From Bacteroidales bacterium (GTDB taxonomy: Bacteria > Bacteroidota > Bacteroidia > Bacteroidales > PXBB01), in NCBI GenBank assembly GCA_028698995.1, contig JAQVVM010000009.1:10172-74171 (forward strand): a stretch of DNA of 64,000 nt, given 5' to 3'. The notes beneath the pieces are model-generated. The model searched no databases. It was not told the DNA's origin and was given only the letters and a program-made list of their open reading frames with translations. The position numbers and the translations under genes were made by a program. Each line of letters starts with the position of its first letter. Position 1 is the stretch's first letter. Shown one piece after another: positions 38,821 through 47,929 of the stretch.

Positions 38821-40515
38821 ATGGAAAACTTTGTAGTATCAGCCCGAAAATACAGACCCAATACTTTTGAAAGTGTTGTGGGTCAACAATCTATAACTGA
38901 AACGCTAAAAAATGCCATCAAAAGCAATCAATTAGCTCAGGCTTTCTTATTTACAGGACCCAGGGGAGTTGGAAAAACCACGTGTGCAAGAATATTAGCT
39001 AAAACCATTAATTGTAAAAATTTAAACGAAAATATTGAACCTTGTAACGTTTGTGATTCATGCAAGGCTTTTAATAACTCTGCATCGTTCAATGTACATG
39101 AGCTTGATGCTGCTTCAAACAACTCTGTTGATGACATCAGAAGTCTTGTCGAAAAAGTGCGTATTCCTCCTCAGGCAGTACAGTACAAAGTTTATATTAT
39201 AGACGAGGTACACATGTTATCACAGGCCGCATTCAATGCATTCTTGAAAACGCTTGAAGAACCACCAGCCTATGCAAAATTTATACTGGCAACTACCGAA
39301 AAACATAAAATTATTCCCACCATATTATCCCGTTGTCAGACTTATGATTTTAACAGGATAAAAGTTGAAGATATTGAAAATCACCTTGCCAATGTTGCTG
39401 AAAAAGAGGAAATAAAAGCCGACAGAGATGCTTTATTTGTAATTGCTCAAAAAGCGGATGGTTCACTTCGTGATGCCCTTTCCATTTTTGATCAGATAGC
39501 AACTTATTCGGGTAATAATATAACCTATCAAAAAACAATTGAAAATCTCAATGTTGTTGATGTTAATACCTATTTCAGTTTAACAGACACGATATTAAGT
39601 AAAGAGATTCACGAACTCTTACTTCAGTTGAATGAAATAATTGACAGCGGTCATGAGTTGAATCACTTTATTTTAGGACTTGGCGACCACTTTCGTAATC
39701 TGCTCATCTGTAAAGACGAAATAACCGTCAAGTTATTAGACACCACTACATCTACAAGAGAAAAATACATTAATCAGGCACGAAACTGCCATACACCTTT
39801 TATTCTTCAGGCATTGGACATTATCAGTAAGTGCGATCTAAATTTTAGAAATGCCGGGAATAAAAGATTATTAGTTGAATTATCATTAATTCAAATTACG
39901 GGTCTTTTAACTGAAGTTATTAAAAAAGTTCCTTCAGAAAAAGAATCAAAAATTGAAAATATTCTTCCAACGGTCCCAACACCAAAAACAGACAATATCA
40001 CAAATACCAAAATACAGGAAAAGCCAAAAGAAGAAAAACCCATTGTTTCTGGTTCTTCAATTTCAATAACTCCGGTTGAAGAAAAAAAATACGTTAGTGA
40101 TGATAAAGAAAATAAGCTTGTTGTTGAAGATTCTCAAAAAAACGATGATTTTTCTGAAATAATGCTTAACGAAGCATGGTCCGAGTATTTAGATTTTTTA
40201 TCAAAAGATAATCTTGACTTTAAAAGTTTTCTTTCTGTAGCCAATCCTCAAAAAATTGACAAAAATGCTTTTCAGATTAATGTCATAAGCGACTATCATA
40301 AACAAGAATTTATAAAAAATAAGTTGGCTGTCATAAGTTTTCTTAAAGCCAAATTAAATGTTGATACACTTGATATTTTGGTTCAGGTTACAAAAGACGA
40401 AAAACCAATTATTAATAAACCATTTACACCCAAAGAAAAATATGAGAATATGGCCTCTCAAAACAATGCCATAAACCATTTAAGAGCTAAATTAAATTTA
40501 GAACTGGATTTTTAA
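38821..40515 (+). CDS. dnaX: DNA polymerase III subunit gamma/tau
   Basis: It is the clamp-loader ATPase that loads the sliding clamp and, as tau, links polymerase and helicase. It has MENFVVSARKYRPNTFESVVG, Walker A GPRGVGKTT (about 41-49), four zinc-ligand Cys (NCKN, CNVCDSC), Walker B IIDEVHML and the sensor/arginine region LSRCQTYDF. Residues about 370-440 form a disordered, charged linker, then a tau-type C-terminal domain (about 445-564). A run of eight A lies in the linker at codon 421-423 and could permit a second, short product. Length is 564 aa. Confidence 0.96.
   Translation: MENFVVSARKYRPNTFESVVGQQSITETLKNAIKSNQLAQAFLFTGPRGVGKTTCARILAKTINCKNLNENIEPCNVCDSCKAFNNSASFNVHELDAASNNSVDDIRSLVEKVRIPPQAVQYKVYIIDEVHMLSQAAFNAFLKTLEEPPAYAKFILATTEKHKIIPTILSRCQTYDFNRIKVEDIENHLANVAEKEEIKADRDALFVIAQKADGSLRDALSIFDQIATYSGNNITYQKTIENLNVVDVNTYFSLTDTILSKEIHELLLQLNEIIDSGHELNHFILGLGDHFRNLLICKDEITVKLLDTTTSTREKYINQARNCHTPFILQALDIISKCDLNFRNAGNKRLLVELSLIQITGLLTEVIKKVPSEKESKIENILPTVPTPKTDNITNTKIQEKPKEEKPIVSGSSISITPVEEKKYVSDDKENKLVVEDSQKNDDFSEIMLNEAWSEYLDFLSKDNLDFKSFLSVANPQKIDKNAFQINVISDYHKQEFIKNKLAVISFLKAKLNVDTLDILVQVTKDEKPIINKPFTPKEKYENMASQNNAINHLRAKLNLELDF
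40082..40097 (+). promoter_or_regulatory. Candidate frameshift or slippage site in dnaX
   Basis: The reading frame GAA-AAA-AAA-TAC crosses eight consecutive A (40082-40089). A -1 shift there reads ATA CGT TAG and stops at 40095-40097, giving a product of about 425 residues that ends right after the ATPase core. E. coli gamma (431 aa) is made by a similar slip. No stimulatory hairpin is evident. Confidence 0.35.
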
Positions 40516-40542
40516 TTTTTTATTAATTTATTTTAAAAGACA

Positions 40543-41859
40543 ATGAATAGAAAACTGCTTTTTACACTTGTTTTAATAACAAGTTTAGCTGGGACTCTGA
40601 GAGCCCAGAGAATTTCCTTTGAAGAATATAATATGCCAAACGGTATGCATGTGATTCTTCATCAGGACAACACCACTCCTATTGTGGCAGTAACAATTAC
40701 TTACCATGTCGGTTCAAAAAATGAGAATCCTAATCGGACTGGTTTTGCACATTTCATGGAGCATCTTATGTTTGAAGGATCGGAAAATATTGGCAGAGGT
40801 GAGTTCTTTAAAATTGCACAAAATGCCGGAGGGCAGATTAATGCTTACACATCGCATGATAAAACATTTTATTACGAACTTCTTCCATCAAATCAACTTG
40901 AACTGGGACTTTGGATGGAGTCGGAAAGATTGCTTCATCTCGTTATAGATAGCATTGGCGTAGAAACACAAAGAAGTGTGGTTAAAGAGGAAAGAAGTGC
41001 AAGGTATGATAATCAGCCCTATGGTTCAGTTATTGAAGAAATTTTTGTGAGGGCTTATACAAACCACCCATACAAATGGCTTCCAATAGGTTCTGCCCAA
41101 TATATTGATCAGGCAACATTGCAAGAATTTCAGGAATTTCACAGTACTTATTATGTACCTCAAAATGCTACTCTTTGCATTGCAGGAGACATTGATGTAG
41201 CTAAGACCAAAGAGCTTATAAACAAATATTTTGCAGATATACCAAGAGGCCGCAACACAATCGAAAGGCCTAATATTGTAGAACCACCTCTTGGAAGAGA
41301 AATCAGAGATACCATTTTTGACAATATACAACTACCTGCTGTTATTCAGGCCTACCGAATTCCAGCTAATGGGACTGATGATGCTTATGCTTTGAGTATG
41401 TTGACAAATATAATGTCTCAGGGTGAAAGTTCAAGAATGTATAAATCAATAGTTGACCAACAACAAAAAGCAGTGGCTGTTTTTTCTTTCCCTTTTCCTC
41501 TTGAAGATCCGGGATTATTTTTAGTTTTTGGGATAGCCAATATGGGTGTTTCTGCTGTTGAACTTGAGCAGGCAATAAACGTTGAAATTGAAAAGGTTTT
41601 AACCGAGGGTCTCACAGACAGAGAATTTCAAAAAGCTCAAAATATGGTTGAAGCAGATTTTATTAATGGTTTATCTTCTGTGGCAACTATTGCTGACAAA
41701 TTAGCCGATTACCATACCTTTTTCAATGATGCCAACCTTATCAATACTGAAATTGAAAAGTACAGACGTGTAACACCTCAGGATATTCAGAGGGTTGCGC
41801 GCACTTACCTAGTCGAAAACAACAGAGTCGTTCTGCATTATTTACCAAAACAACAATAA
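40543..41859 (+). CDS. M16 family zinc peptidase, catalytic subunit
   Basis: A signal peptide (MNRKLLFTLVLITSLAGTLRAQ) leads to the inverted zinc motif HFMEH (about 69-74) and the distal glutamate region VVKEERSARYDNQPYG, so this half carries the metal. It resembles pitrilysin/processing-peptidase proteins. The next gene encodes the non-catalytic half, as in paired M16 proteases of Bacteroidota, and both are exported. Length is 438 aa. Confidence 0.92.
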   Translation: MNRKLLFTLVLITSLAGTLRAQRISFEEYNMPNGMHVILHQDNTTPIVAVTITYHVGSKNENPNRTGFAHFMEHLMFEGSENIGRGEFFKIAQNAGGQINAYTSHDKTFYYELLPSNQLELGLWMESERLLHLVIDSIGVETQRSVVKEERSARYDNQPYGSVIEEIFVRAYTNHPYKWLPIGSAQYIDQATLQEFQEFHSTYYVPQNATLCIAGDIDVAKTKELINKYFADIPRGRNTIERPNIVEPPLGREIRDTIFDNIQLPAVIQAYRIPANGTDDAYALSMLTNIMSQGESSRMYKSIVDQQQKAVAVFSFPFPLEDPGLFLVFGIANMGVSAVELEQAINVEIEKVLTEGLTDREFQKAQNMVEADFINGLSSVATIADKLADYHTFFNDANLINTEIEKYRRVTPQDIQRVARTYLVENNRVVLHYLPKQQ

Positions 41860-41860
41860 T

Positions 41861-41866
41861 AGGAGG
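41861..41866 (+). promoter_or_regulatory. Strong Shine-Dalgarno site before second M16 gene
   Basis: AGGAGG lies 9 bases before the ATG at 41876. Such sites are rare in Bacteroidota genes, and none of the other starts I checked in this window has one. It probably boosts re-initiation after the preceding stop at 41859. Confidence 0.6.
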
Positions 41867-41875
41867 ATTAAAACA

Positions 41876-43933
41876 ATGAAAAATATAATTATTTCAATTT
41901 TATTATTGATTCCTTTTTTTACTTTTTCACAAATTGACAGAAGTATTAGACCGGAACCAGGACCAGCACCTCAGATAAATATTGCAGATGCACAATCTTT
42001 TACCCTTAATAATGGGTTACAGGTTTTTGTAGTTGAAAACAGTAAACTTCCTACTGTTTCTTTTTCGTTTATTTTTGATTATGACCCTCTCCTTGAAAAT
42101 GAGTTATGCGGTCTTTCTGACATTACAGGACAAATGCTTAAAACAGGAACAAAAAACAGAACAAAGGAACAAATTGATGACGCCATTGATTTTATAGGTG
42201 CCAGCATATCTACAAGCTCCGGTTCATTATATGCATCTGCTCTTTCAAAACATACTGATATTCTTGTGGAAATTATTGCAGACATTCTAATAAATGCCAA
42301 ATTCACACAGGAAGAGCTTGATAAAATAAAAACCCAGACAATTTCGGGTCTTGCTTCATCAAAAAATAGTCCTGAAGAAATTTTAGAAAGGTTAAGAAAA
42401 AAATTAGTATATGGCAATAACCATCCCTATGGACAATCACCTACAGAAGAAACAATAAACAATATTGAGTTAGACGACTGTATAAATTTTTATACGACCT
42501 ATTTTCGCCCAAATATTTCTTACCTTGCAGTTGTTGGTGATGTTAGAATCGATGTTATAAAACCCATACTTGAAAGATATTTGGGTCTTTGGGAAAAGAA
42601 AGAAGTGCCCACACACACATACGAAACTCCTCAAGCTCCAACCCAAACCAGAGTAGCTATTGTTGACAGACCTGCTTCAGTACAGTCTTCTATTGCCGTT
42701 GCATTTCCTGTTACTCTTAAACCCGGAACACCGGAAGCTATCAGAGCAAGAGTAATGAATGGTATTTTAGGAGGAGGTTCAGCACGTTTATTTTACAATC
42801 TCAGGGAAACTCATGGTTTTACTTATGGTGCTTATTCTTCATTATCTACCGATAAACTGATTGGAAATTTCAATGCCTCAACAGATGTCAGAAACTCAGC
42901 TACAGACAGTGCTGTCAGAGAAATACTTTATGAAATCAACAGAATAAGTAATGAGCCGGTAGGACTGGAAGAACTTAACCTTCATAAAAATGAACTGGCC
43001 GGTGGGTTTGCTTTATCTCTTGAAAGTCCAAGTACAATAGCCCGTTTTGCCTTGTCTATAGCTCAATATAATTTACCTGCAGATTACTATAAAAATTATT
43101 TAAGAAACCTTGATGCTATAAACGCAACAGATGTTTTAACTTCAGCAACCAATTTATTGTCTCCTGATAATGCCTACATTATTGTTGTTGGAAAAGCTGA
43201 TGAAATAGCTGATAAACTTAAAAATTTCAGCAGTGATGGGCAAATTAACTACTATGACGAGGAGGGGAACTGGTATGATCCTGCTTTAAAAATTACTCCT
43301 GCTCCTGCCGGAATGACAGCAGAAATCGTAATTGAAAATTACATCAATGCCATAGGAGGCCGAAGCAGATTATCCAAAATGAAAGATATCTCACTGAAAT
43401 ACACAGCTTTAATTCAAGGAATGAGTGTTAACTTTGATATTTATCAAAAATCCCCCAATAAGATGCGAATAGAGATAGCTGCAAGTGGGATGATATTTTC
43501 AAAACAAGTTTTTGATGGTGAAAAAGGCATATCGGAAGTTCCTATGACGGGCCAAAAAGAAGAGCTGGAAGATGATCAGTTAGAAAGCATGAGATATCAA
43601 GCTACTATGAATATGGAGCTTAATTACGCACAATACGGTGTTAATCTGGTTTTATTAGGTATTGAGAATATTAATGAAAAACCTGCATATAAAATTCAAC
43701 TTACCTATCCCAACGGAGACGAAACTTTTGATTATTATGATGTTCAAAGCGGTTTAAAAATCAGAAGCATTAGTGAAAGCGGTCAAACTGAATATGCAGA
43801 ATATAAAGCTTTTAAGAAAATTCTTTTCCCAACAATTATGACTCAGGAGTTACAGGGACAAAATCTTCAACTCGAATTACAGACTGTTGGAATAAATAAA
43901 AAATTAAAAGACGATTTCTTTAAAACCAATTAA
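41876..43933 (+). CDS. M16 family peptidase-like protein, non-catalytic subunit with C-terminal lipoprotein-sorting-like domain
   Basis: A signal peptide (MKNIIISILLLIPFFTFS) is followed by an M16 fold whose zinc motif is lost (LCGLSDITGQMLKTG where HxxEH would be), so it is a partner of the upstream catalytic protein. The R/Y pair that holds substrate in such subunits is visible in the second half (RETHGFTYGAYS). Residues about 485-685 form a LolA/LppX-like lipid-handling domain (IENYINAIGGRSRLSKMKD) fused at the end. Length is 685 aa. Confidence 0.9.
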   Translation: MKNIIISILLLIPFFTFSQIDRSIRPEPGPAPQINIADAQSFTLNNGLQVFVVENSKLPTVSFSFIFDYDPLLENELCGLSDITGQMLKTGTKNRTKEQIDDAIDFIGASISTSSGSLYASALSKHTDILVEIIADILINAKFTQEELDKIKTQTISGLASSKNSPEEILERLRKKLVYGNNHPYGQSPTEETINNIELDDCINFYTTYFRPNISYLAVVGDVRIDVIKPILERYLGLWEKKEVPTHTYETPQAPTQTRVAIVDRPASVQSSIAVAFPVTLKPGTPEAIRARVMNGILGGGSARLFYNLRETHGFTYGAYSSLSTDKLIGNFNASTDVRNSATDSAVREILYEINRISNEPVGLEELNLHKNELAGGFALSLESPSTIARFALSIAQYNLPADYYKNYLRNLDAINATDVLTSATNLLSPDNAYIIVVGKADEIADKLKNFSSDGQINYYDEEGNWYDPALKITPAPAGMTAEIVIENYINAIGGRSRLSKMKDISLKYTALIQGMSVNFDIYQKSPNKMRIEIAASGMIFSKQVFDGEKGISEVPMTGQKEELEDDQLESMRYQATMNMELNYAQYGVNLVLLGIENINEKPAYKIQLTYPNGDETFDYYDVQSGLKIRSISESGQTEYAEYKAFKKILFPTIMTQELQGQNLQLELQTVGINKKLKDDFFKTN

Positions 43934-44031
43934 TTTTCTGTATAAAGCCATTTTTCTTTAAATTTACAAAAAGTTGCTATTGCTGTAACTTTTCAAAATC
44001 TCAGATCGTCATAGTTATAGAATTTTGAAAA

Positions 44032-44517
44032 ATGACCACAGCTGAATTCAATATTTGTGTTGACAAATTTGCCGACAACGTTTATCGTTTTATTCTTAAA
44101 AATATTAAGGATGAGGATAAGGCTAAAGATGTTGTGCAGGATTCTTTTGAAAAAATGTGGCTCAAAGTTGATGATATAGCATTTGAAAAATCGCGTTCTT
44201 ATCTTTTTACAACAGCCTACCACACAATGATAGACATGATAAGAAAGGACAAGAAAAAAAGTGATTTTGATGAGATTGAGCCTTATACACAAGGTTATAA
44301 ACAAGAGTATATGGGACTGAAAGAAATTATAGAAAGTGCATTGGAAAAATTACCCGAAATACAAAAAAATGTTGTTTTGCTAAGGGATTATGAAGGATAC
44401 AGCTATGAAGAAATCGGACAGATTACCGGACTAAATGAAACACAGGTTAAAGTTTATATTTACAGGGCACGTTTGACAATGAAAAATTTTATAGGTTCTC
44501 TTGAGAAAATTTTGTAA
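44032..44517 (+). CDS. RNA polymerase sigma factor, ECF-type
   Basis: Region 2 (FADNVYRFILKNIKDEDKAKDVVQDSFEKMW) and region 4 (LPEIQKNVVLLRDYEGYSYEEIGQITGL) are both present in 161 aa, the length of ECF sigma factors. The gene ends six bases before a membrane protein with anti-sigma features, so the two probably form a regulatory pair. Its regulon is unknown. Confidence 0.93.
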   Translation: MTTAEFNICVDKFADNVYRFILKNIKDEDKAKDVVQDSFEKMWLKVDDIAFEKSRSYLFTTAYHTMIDMIRKDKKKSDFDEIEPYTQGYKQEYMGLKEIIESALEKLPEIQKNVVLLRDYEGYSYEEIGQITGLNETQVKVYIYRARLTMKNFIGSLEKIL

Positions 44518-44523
44518 TATATT

Positions 44524-45624
44524 ATGAGCATAAACAAAAACAACTACGAGCTTTATTTTATTAATTTTCTTGATGGGAAGTTAAAGCATTCTGAAATTGA
44601 AGAGCTTAATGCGTTTTTGCTTATACATCCTGAACTTAAGGAAGAGCTGGAAGAAATGCAGGAGTTCGGGGTCGAATTAATAAGCGAAAAAGAGGAAATT
44701 ACTTTTAATAAAAAATATTTATTAAATAAATCTATTTCTGACAAGGTTTTAATTTCAGAAAAAAATATTGATGAGTTTTTGATTACTTACCTCGAAAACG
44801 ATCTTGAAGATTTTGACATCAAGCGGTTAGAGTTATTTTTAAAGGAAAATCCCATTTTTACAAAAAACTTTGATGCCCTTAAAAAAACCTATCTAAAACC
44901 AGACTTAACAATCAGTTACAAAAATAAATCAGAACTTAAAAAATTTGTAATCAGTCGTCATGTAAAAATGCGAAAGCTTATTTATACATCCGTCAGTGTA
45001 GCTGCTGTTATTACTTTACTATTTAATGTTTTTCTTTCTGATTTCCCAACATTAAACACCTACAATTATGGACGTAAGGTATCAAAAAATGATATCCCAA
45101 AAACAAACCACATAGCAAATCAAAATGATATAACTGTTAATCAAGATAATGAGATTGCTGAAGTTCAAATTAATCGTGGTTTCAGAGCTGAAAAATTTGC
45201 AGATGATTCTTCTTTAAAACCAAATTATGCTACAAGCAGAAACAGTTCTACTCTGGATCTTACCAACAGCTCCTATCTGGCATATGAAAACAGAAACGAG
45301 TTTTCTGATATTTATCATTACATTAAACAGTCTGAATACAATCAAATAGATGAAGATTTTACAGATGTTGTTCCTGATGCCCCCAGAAAAGGCTTTATAA
45401 GATACACTGCCGAAAAACTCTTTGCAGGGAACAATAGTTCTTCGGAAACAGGAGAAAAAACAGGTTTTGGATTATGGGATGCTGTTGACATAGGTACTTA
45501 TGGCATCAATTCTCTTGCAAATAAAGAGATAGTAAATGTAAATGTGAACGAACAAAACAACAAAAGGAGCATCAATTTGGCCTTAGGAGATAATTTTTCT
45601 TTCAGCAGAAACAATAGGAAATAA
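44524..45624 (+). CDS. Probable anti-sigma membrane protein with duplicated N-terminal domain
   Basis: Residues about 5-45 (YELYFINFLDGKLKHSEIEE) and about 80-130 (IDEFLITYLENDLEDFDIKR) are two copies of the same helical domain of the sort found in Bacteroidota anti-sigma proteins. A single membrane span (about 158-175, SVSVAAVITLLFNVFLS) separates this cytoplasmic part from a low-complexity periplasmic region of 190 residues. No HxxxCxxC zinc site is present. It is six bases after the sigma factor gene. Its signal is not known. Confidence 0.7.
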   Translation: MSINKNNYELYFINFLDGKLKHSEIEELNAFLLIHPELKEELEEMQEFGVELISEKEEITFNKKYLLNKSISDKVLISEKNIDEFLITYLENDLEDFDIKRLELFLKENPIFTKNFDALKKTYLKPDLTISYKNKSELKKFVISRHVKMRKLIYTSVSVAAVITLLFNVFLSDFPTLNTYNYGRKVSKNDIPKTNHIANQNDITVNQDNEIAEVQINRGFRAEKFADDSSLKPNYATSRNSSTLDLTNSSYLAYENRNEFSDIYHYIKQSEYNQIDEDFTDVVPDAPRKGFIRYTAEKLFAGNNSSSETGEKTGFGLWDAVDIGTYGINSLANKEIVNVNVNEQNNKRSINLALGDNFSFSRNNRK

Positions 45625-45676
45625 CTTCCCTTTGTACCACATTCTTTTATAAGCGCTGTAGCTAAAAATTTTCTAC

Positions 45677-47002
45677 TTATTGTTTTACAATCCTTCTGAC
45701 AACAATTCCTGATTCTGTATTTAGCAGGACGTTGTAAACACCTTGTGCCAAATTAGGCAGATCAACAGAAAAATCAGAATTGTCGCTTACTTCTTTTGTA
45801 TAAACAATTCTTCCCAAAACATCTACAATATTAACAGTATTAATCTTTAAATTGCCCAATTGAAAATGTAGAATTTCCTGAACAGGATTAGGATATATAT
45901 ATATATCTGAACCAAAATTATCAGAAAAAATATCTGTTGTAGAAATATTTAAGGAACCACAATATCCTCCATAAATACAACTGTTATGCAATAAATCGAG
46001 GCAAACGGTATAATTCCCTGCACTGGGAAAAGAATAATAAAGTGTTTGGTTGTGCGTAGGTTGAGCAGCAGTGTTTATACTCCAATTACGGGTAAGTGTT
46101 CCTCCTAAAGGAGAATTGTCGAGCCTTCGCGATTCGTCAGTAAATGTATAATTCAGCCCTGTATGTGTGTGTGTAACCTCCATCAGAATTGGTGGACAGA
46201 CATAAAGACTTGCACAAACGGGTATATAAGCACAGCCATTTGCATTAATATATTGGCAGACCTCGTATGTACCCTGATTGGTAAAAGTATAATTCATATT
46301 TTGTGTCGTTGCAACACTGGCCCCATTGATTTTCCAATTGTATGTAGGGTTATTTATAGTCCCTGTTGAAATATTGGTAAAAGTATATGTTCCTCCATTG
46401 GTTGTGCTGTAATTATAATTTTGAGTAAAGGATGGGCAAATGGTTGTTAGAACCGAATAACATTTTTTTGCAAAAGTGCAGCCGCCCGAAGTAAGGGTGA
46501 GGCAGACCTGATGATTGCCCGAAGTGGTAAATGTGTAATTAAAACTGCTGGCCGTTGAAACAGCAGCTCCGTCAATTGTCCAATTATAAGTAGTAGGATT
46601 AACCGTTCCGGTGGAGCTGTTTACAAAAGTATAGGTATTGCCATTGTTGCTGCCAGTAAAATCGACATTTACAGCCGGACAAATTACAATATTGATTGTT
46701 TTACAAATTGGTGGAAAATTACACCCTGAAACAGGATCGGTAATTATTTCACAAACAGTATAAGTACCTGAACTTGGAAATTGATAATGTAAAATATTAT
46801 TGGTGCCTGCATTGACACCGTTTACTTTCCACTGGTATGATTGAGCAGTAGTTAGACCAACGCCATATGAAACATCATAGAAAGTATACCAGCCAAAACC
46901 GCCTGACTCTGGATAATAATTAAAATTACCATAAATATTGCATTGAGAGTACACACCAACACTTAGAATAAGTGCAGAAACAATGAGTATTTGTTTTTTC
47001 AT
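45677..47002 (-). CDS. Secreted PKD-domain protein, T9SS cargo
   Basis: After a signal peptide (MKKQILIVSALILSVGVYS) come about four similar PKD-like domains (each NYTFTTSGNHQVCLTLTSGGC or similar, about 90 residues apart, with two Cys each), then the T9SS type A domain (about 365-441, IYPNPVQEILHF and QGVYNVLLNTESGIVVRRIV). It has no enzymatic motif. It is likely an adhesin or structural surface protein. Confidence 0.85.
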   Translation of the reverse strand: MKKQILIVSALILSVGVYSQCNIYGNFNYYPESGGFGWYTFYDVSYGVGLTTAQSYQWKVNGVNAGTNNILHYQFPSSGTYTVCEIITDPVSGCNFPPICKTINIVICPAVNVDFTGSNNGNTYTFVNSSTGTVNPTTYNWTIDGAAVSTASSFNYTFTTSGNHQVCLTLTSGGCTFAKKCYSVLTTICPSFTQNYNYSTTNGGTYTFTNISTGTINNPTYNWKINGASVATTQNMNYTFTNQGTYEVCQYINANGCAYIPVCASLYVCPPILMEVTHTHTGLNYTFTDESRRLDNSPLGGTLTRNWSINTAAQPTHNQTLYYSFPSAGNYTVCLDLLHNSCIYGGYCGSLNISTTDIFSDNFGSDIYIYPNPVQEILHFQLGNLKINTVNIVDVLGRIVYTKEVSDNSDFSVDLPNLAQGVYNVLLNTESGIVVRRIVKQ

Positions 47003-47354
47003 GCTTTTAGTATTTAGAAGTTGATTTTGGATAATAGATATTTAATTTATAAACATCAAACGCTTTTATTTTTCAAATTTAAAAAAAATTTCAAACAAAT
47101 CAATTATTTGTATTTTATATCAACTTATTTTTTCAGCAAGAAGGCATTCTTCTATCAGTTCAATCTCTTAGGAATTATTTCTAAGCTGTTCTGCAGCCTT
47201 TGTTTATATGTTATTCAACCTTCTCAACCCTTCTTTTAGTATTAATAACTCAATACCTTGTGTTTAAAAATGTTTTTATAATATTTAATGAAAGTATTTT
47301 AAGGATTTTATATATTTGCATGTAAATAAAAATATTTTTGAACAAATATAGTAT
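47003..47354. other. Gene-free divergent region
   Basis: AT-rich DNA between the PKD protein gene and the NfeD-like gene. A TAnnTTTG box occurs for the rightward gene at 47311-47318. I see nothing else. Confidence 0.5.
47311..47318 (+). promoter_or_regulatory. Putative -7 box of the NfeD/flotillin pair
   Basis: TATATTTG fits TAnnTTTG, 36 bases before the ATG at 47355. Confidence 0.5.
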
Positions 47355-47924
47355 ATGTTAGAATTTTTTAATACCATGGACCCTTATCTGAAAATACTGT
47401 GGTTCATTAGCATCCCTGTATCGTTTATTTTTATCATTCAAACGGTCCTTACTTTTGTAGGCATGGATTCATCGGATGGAGCCTCTGCTGATTTCGACGG
47501 TGACATGGATGGAGGGGATATGCCCTTTCAATTATTTTCATTGCGTAATCTCATTAATTTTTTTCTTGGTTTCAGTTGGGGGGGTATAGCCTTTTATGGC
47601 CATATTCAGAATAAAATTTTATTAACAGGCATTGCTTTACTCATAGGTATCGGAATGCTGATGTTGTTCTTTTTTATTATCCGACAGATCATGAAATTGT
47701 CTCAGGATGGTACTATGAATATTCAAACTGCTGTTGGAGAGACTGCTTCGGTTTACCTTACCATACCTGGAAATAATAAAGGAAAGGGGAAAATTAATAT
47801 AAAAATTCAGGAAACACTTCGAGAAATTGATGCCATGACTGATGGAGAAACATTGCCAACGGGCACTATGGTAAAAGTTGTTGAGGTTATAAACGGAACT
47901 ATGTTTAAAGTTGAAAAAATCTAA
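47355..47924 (+). CDS. NfeD-like membrane protein with OB-fold
   Basis: Two to three membrane segments (ILWFISIPVSFIFIIQTVLTF; LINFFLGFSWGGIAFYGH; LLTGIALLIGIGMLMLFFFII) precede a C-terminal OB-fold domain (about 120-189, GETASVYLTIPGNNKGKGKINIK). This is the short YuaF type of NfeD, which works with flotillins. It is 5 bases before the flotillin gene. Length is 189 aa. Confidence 0.8.
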   Translation: MLEFFNTMDPYLKILWFISIPVSFIFIIQTVLTFVGMDSSDGASADFDGDMDGGDMPFQLFSLRNLINFFLGFSWGGIAFYGHIQNKILLTGIALLIGIGMLMLFFFIIRQIMKLSQDGTMNIQTAVGETASVYLTIPGNNKGKGKINIKIQETLREIDAMTDGETLPTGTMVKVVEVINGTMFKVEKI

Positions 47925-47929
47925 ATAAT

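Noticed and set aside
45625-45676. Terminator between the convergent anti-sigma and PKD genes
   Set aside because: No stem longer than 5 bp with a T tract was found.
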